Source: Cinclus cinclus
Lineage: Eukaryota > Chordata > Aves > Passeriformes > Cinclidae
DNA: 64,000 bases
Direction of reading: 5' to 3'
Assembly: GCF_963662255.1 (NCBI RefSeq)
Contig: NC_085055.1
Location: 5,142,102-5,206,101, forward strand
A program made the translations under genes and the position numbers. This document shows positions 61,131-64,000 of this stretch, in pieces. Positions within the stretch are counted from its first letter, which is position 1. Every line of letters begins with the position of its first letter. The notes beneath the pieces are model-generated. The model did not search any database. It was given only the letters and a program-made list of their open reading frames with translations, and had not been told where the DNA came from.

Positions 61131-64000
61131 CAGAGGAGGATTTTTTAAGCTGGGGAATAGAAAAACACAGTATTGTTGGGATTTTCAACTGTCCTTGCAG
61201 GGCAGGAGGGTGAGGGGCTAATGGTAGGTCTGGAGCTCCTTTAGTGCATCACCTGGACCTGCAGTAAACTGAGATGTGTCACTGGAGGGAGGCTTGAGCT
61301 CAAAAAAAGCACAGGAGTAAAGTTAAAACTTTTGTTGCAATTTTCATTTCTTTTGCATACAGGTCAAGATGTTAGCTGGTAGAGGCATAGGAAAGGAAAT
61401 ATTATTCTCTTAAGAAAGCAGCAACAAAAGCAGAAGCAAGTTCATGATCTGTGTGAAGTCCTCATGCAGGCCTGCAGGAAAACTTATAGCACTGATGAAA
61501 TGTGTGCAGCAGGGTTTTTTCTTCCAGATGAGCACTTTTAATATAACATTTTCATAATTTCCACATAGTGGTAATCATTTTATTGCTTTTCTTTATCTAT
61601 ACCTATTACTGTTCATAGAGTAGCTGCTCAGTTCTGATAACCCAGTGGAAATGCATTCCAAGTGTAACTCAAGATTTGCAGAATTTCATAAAATTCTCTG
61701 AATTTCCACTTCAAAGTACACTGGAACAGTTTACTATGGCTCCTAATAGACATTTTTAGTTTTAGTATTTTGATCTGAAAGCTGTTATTTCATTTCCTGG
61801 TGATTTATGTTTATTTTCTGAAAGAAATTAGGGTTTTCAAAGTTATCAGTCCATAATTAAGATTTTACAATTAGCTAGCCCATCACTGTAGTAGCAGAAT
61901 ATTGGCCTATGGGATTACAGAGAACAGCACTGGATGAAATAATCAGCCTTGCAGAGCCAGACCCAACTGCACAGGCAAGATTTTGCTCAGAATTTCAATA
62001 GCTGTTACCAGATCACACATAAATAACTCTTGAAAAGGAAACCTACCCAGCCAGAAATGCGTTTATCTGTAGGCGTGCTTGGACTGGTTCTTATCCAAAT
62101 TTTGTCATTATTAAGTCAGTCAATCCTTTAAACAGGGACCTTTAGTTTCAAGACTGAGGCTTGGTTTTTACCCTCTCGAGGTGCAGCAGTCACAAGAAAA
62201 GGTATTTGAAATGCGTGGAAGTGATAAACACGATTCCCACTGGTCACCATTGAGATATTCAGGCTCTGTCTTGTGCTGAAATGAATTTATTGTGTACATC
62301 TTCAGAAGTCACTTTAAAAGTAAAGTCTAAATTATAAAAAAATAAGCCTCTACTTGAGTCTACAGCGGGCTGTTAATGATTGTAATGGTAGAGTTTCTTT
62401 CCAATAAACCTCAGAATCAAGTGTTTTCTTGATCTGGCTTTTCTCAGAATGTCTTTTTATAAAGCCTTTTGGTCTCTGCTCAGGAGCTCTCTATTGCCTT
62501 AGAGATACTCTTGTATACTGTGTGCATGAAATAAACCCAACACAACTGCCAAGGGATTCTGCCACAGTCACTAAAACAACACCCAGGTCCCACCATAAAT
62601 GGCTCGAGGTTCTGATGGCTTGACAGGCTACACTGTAGATAAATGGAGGCATTTATTGTGTACATTGAAGAAATTAAGTATTTATTGTGATCCAAATGTG
62701 AAATGATGGAGGTTTCTGGTCTATGGATTTTTCATATTCCCCCTTCCCCCCAGGTTACATTTGCTTTGATTGGGCAGTAGAAGTTATTTTGTAATTTTCT
62801 GTAGTTTGTTACCTTGGATATAGTTTTCATAGTTTCATGCAGTCATAGAAATCCCTAAAGAAAAAAGACATAAATCTTTGTTTAACACTGCTATGATGAG
62901 GGAAATAATTTGTCATTTTCCTTAATTTTGTTTGTTTTCACTGGAGCTGCTTTTAAGGAAAAAAACCCCAGCTCTGTAATTTGTGAATAACACCCTTCCA
63001 CATTCTCTGTCTGTGCAGCTTCACTCACTCTAATGACACTGCATGAATACATGCAAAAGCCAAAATCTGTTGTGCTTACTTCAGCAGTCCTTTGGTACTT
63101 TTTCAGACTATCAGACATGATTGTGTATTTTTATTGTCATGGTTTGAGGACTGAAGCTCACATTAATTTCCACCTTTCACCCTTAAAATCTGAAAGCACT
63201 CTGCAGCAGAGCACAGGTATTTTCACATTCACATTTTTTAGGTGTAAAAACTAAGATAGAGGGAGACATAGAAGCTGCTGAAAGTCCTAGAGAGGATATT
63301 TACCTAGTGTCCCAAAGAACACATCTACCTACAGGGATACATTAAATATGGCTTTAACTCCTCGACCCACACTGACTTCACTGCAAGTCAGCTTCAGTCC
63401 AGACTTCGCCTTTTCAATAAATTAAAAGTGAAGCTGGGAAAAATACCTGCTGAAGGTTTTGACTTTGGCAGGAAAGCCTTGCATTTACACAGAATTCCTC
63501 CACACAATATGAGCAGCTGAAATTTGTAGAAAGAGAAATATAAATATTCTTTACTCCTTGAAGATTTTTCTTTAGGGTTCTCCCAAAAGATAATGATTTG
63601 TGTAAGATTTCTATGACTATATCGCTAATAATTTAAGTATTTCAGATATTTATAAAAAAACTTCGGTTGATCTAATATGAAAGAAAGCTTTTTTTTGTTT
63701 TTTTTACCAGCTGTGGAAAAGGTGTCAAGCCTTCCAATAAAATTGCAATAGGGCATGATTCTGCAAGATGTCAAGTATCCTCAATCTACAAGTATTTTCA
63801 GGAAATATAAAGATTTTTACTATTTTATGGAAGACTCTATTTTGTTTTTAGGGAACTCTTACTGGTATCTATAAGATTCTTTCCTTATAAATATTTAAGG
63901 ACTGTTTCAATGTAGGCATGTAATTCAATGGAAGCCTTTCACACATAATTAGTTGAGTTGTAGTCCAGGTTGGATAAGTGCTACAGAAGAGTCTAAATAT

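Larger units (their letters stand above)
57126..64000. other. Single-copy DNA, no gene recognised
   Basis: No exon or RNA gene is visible. Simple sequence includes an AC/GT-rich patch at 57230-57265, a TATG/CATA-rich patch at 57420-57520, a TA array at 61076 and an A run at about 58911-58922. Frames at 58520-58843 and 59183-59620 have no recognisable domain. A possible second MIR tail near 63230-63290 was considered and not accepted. Confidence 0.55.

Noticed and set aside
63230..63290. Second MIR-like tail ('taaaaactaagatagaggga' resembling the MIR 3-prime part)
   Set aside because: The match is short and of low complexity and the tRNA-related half is not visible.
1..64000. tRNA, rRNA, snRNA genes and CRISPR arrays
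   Set aside because: I saw no intact tRNA B-box with matching acceptor arms, no rRNA-like sequence and no regularly spaced direct repeats. A covariance-model scan would be needed to exclude degenerate small RNA copies.

Overview
This window looks like a piece of a bird chromosome. The main evidence is a set of CR1 LINE fragments with the avian CR1 3-prime end (poly-purine body, 'tctagtggaag'-type segment, terminal ATTCTATG-like repeats). Other support is the low repeat density, the AT-rich single-copy background, and a few very old, heavily mutated relics (an L2/CR1-clade reverse transcriptase fossil, a turtle-like CR1 relic and a MIR-type tRNA SINE). Order, genus and chromosome cannot be read from the sequence. 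No protein-coding gene can be identified. The open frames longer than 60 codons are AT-rich or CpG-island chance frames, many starting at GTG or TTG, with no recognisable domains. The window reads as intergenic or intronic DNA.

Layout. 1-9265: unremarkable single-copy DNA. 9266-9527 and 12305-12440: two truncated CR1 3-prime ends. 12441-21479: single-copy DNA with a CpG-containing, homeodomain-site-rich patch near 13.7 kb, a minus-strand G-quadruplex motif near 16.5 kb and a poly-T plus AG acceptor-like site near 20.9 kb. 21480-22340: the longest young CR1, internally deleted and with a mutated reverse transcriptase. 24547-24566: a run of 20 G. 26074-26260: a degenerate short tandem repeat abutting an ancient LINE reverse transcriptase fossil (26245-26695). 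32612-32860: another CR1 end. 34040-34780: an older CR1-type coding relic. 34781-45011: single-copy DNA with hairpins and a 19-G run.

The most gene-like part is 47.1-49.1 kb. It holds a strong CpG island (densest about 47460-47590), a GGAT microsatellite at its edge, five long oligo-T/oligo-A tracts, a good splice donor at 48131, a GC-box plus TATA box at 48582-48610 and a stretch at 48820-49130 that resembles an ancient conserved non-coding element. This could be the promoter and first exon of a gene or long non-coding RNA whose other exons lie outside the window. 49131-64000 is again single-copy DNA with a 21-G run, a MIR relic (57005-57125), an old sauropsid-type repeat (59175-59232) and a TA microsatellite (61076-61130).

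All six LINE relics lie on the plus strand. Because LINEs tend to survive better antisense to host genes, this hints that the window could sit in an intron of a minus-strand gene, but six elements are too few to prove it. I found no evidence of a new molecular system. The best leads are the 47-49 kb promoter-like block and the old retroelement fossils. No alignment or composition statistic was computed: repeat calls rest on recall of consensus sequences and on reading frames by eye.
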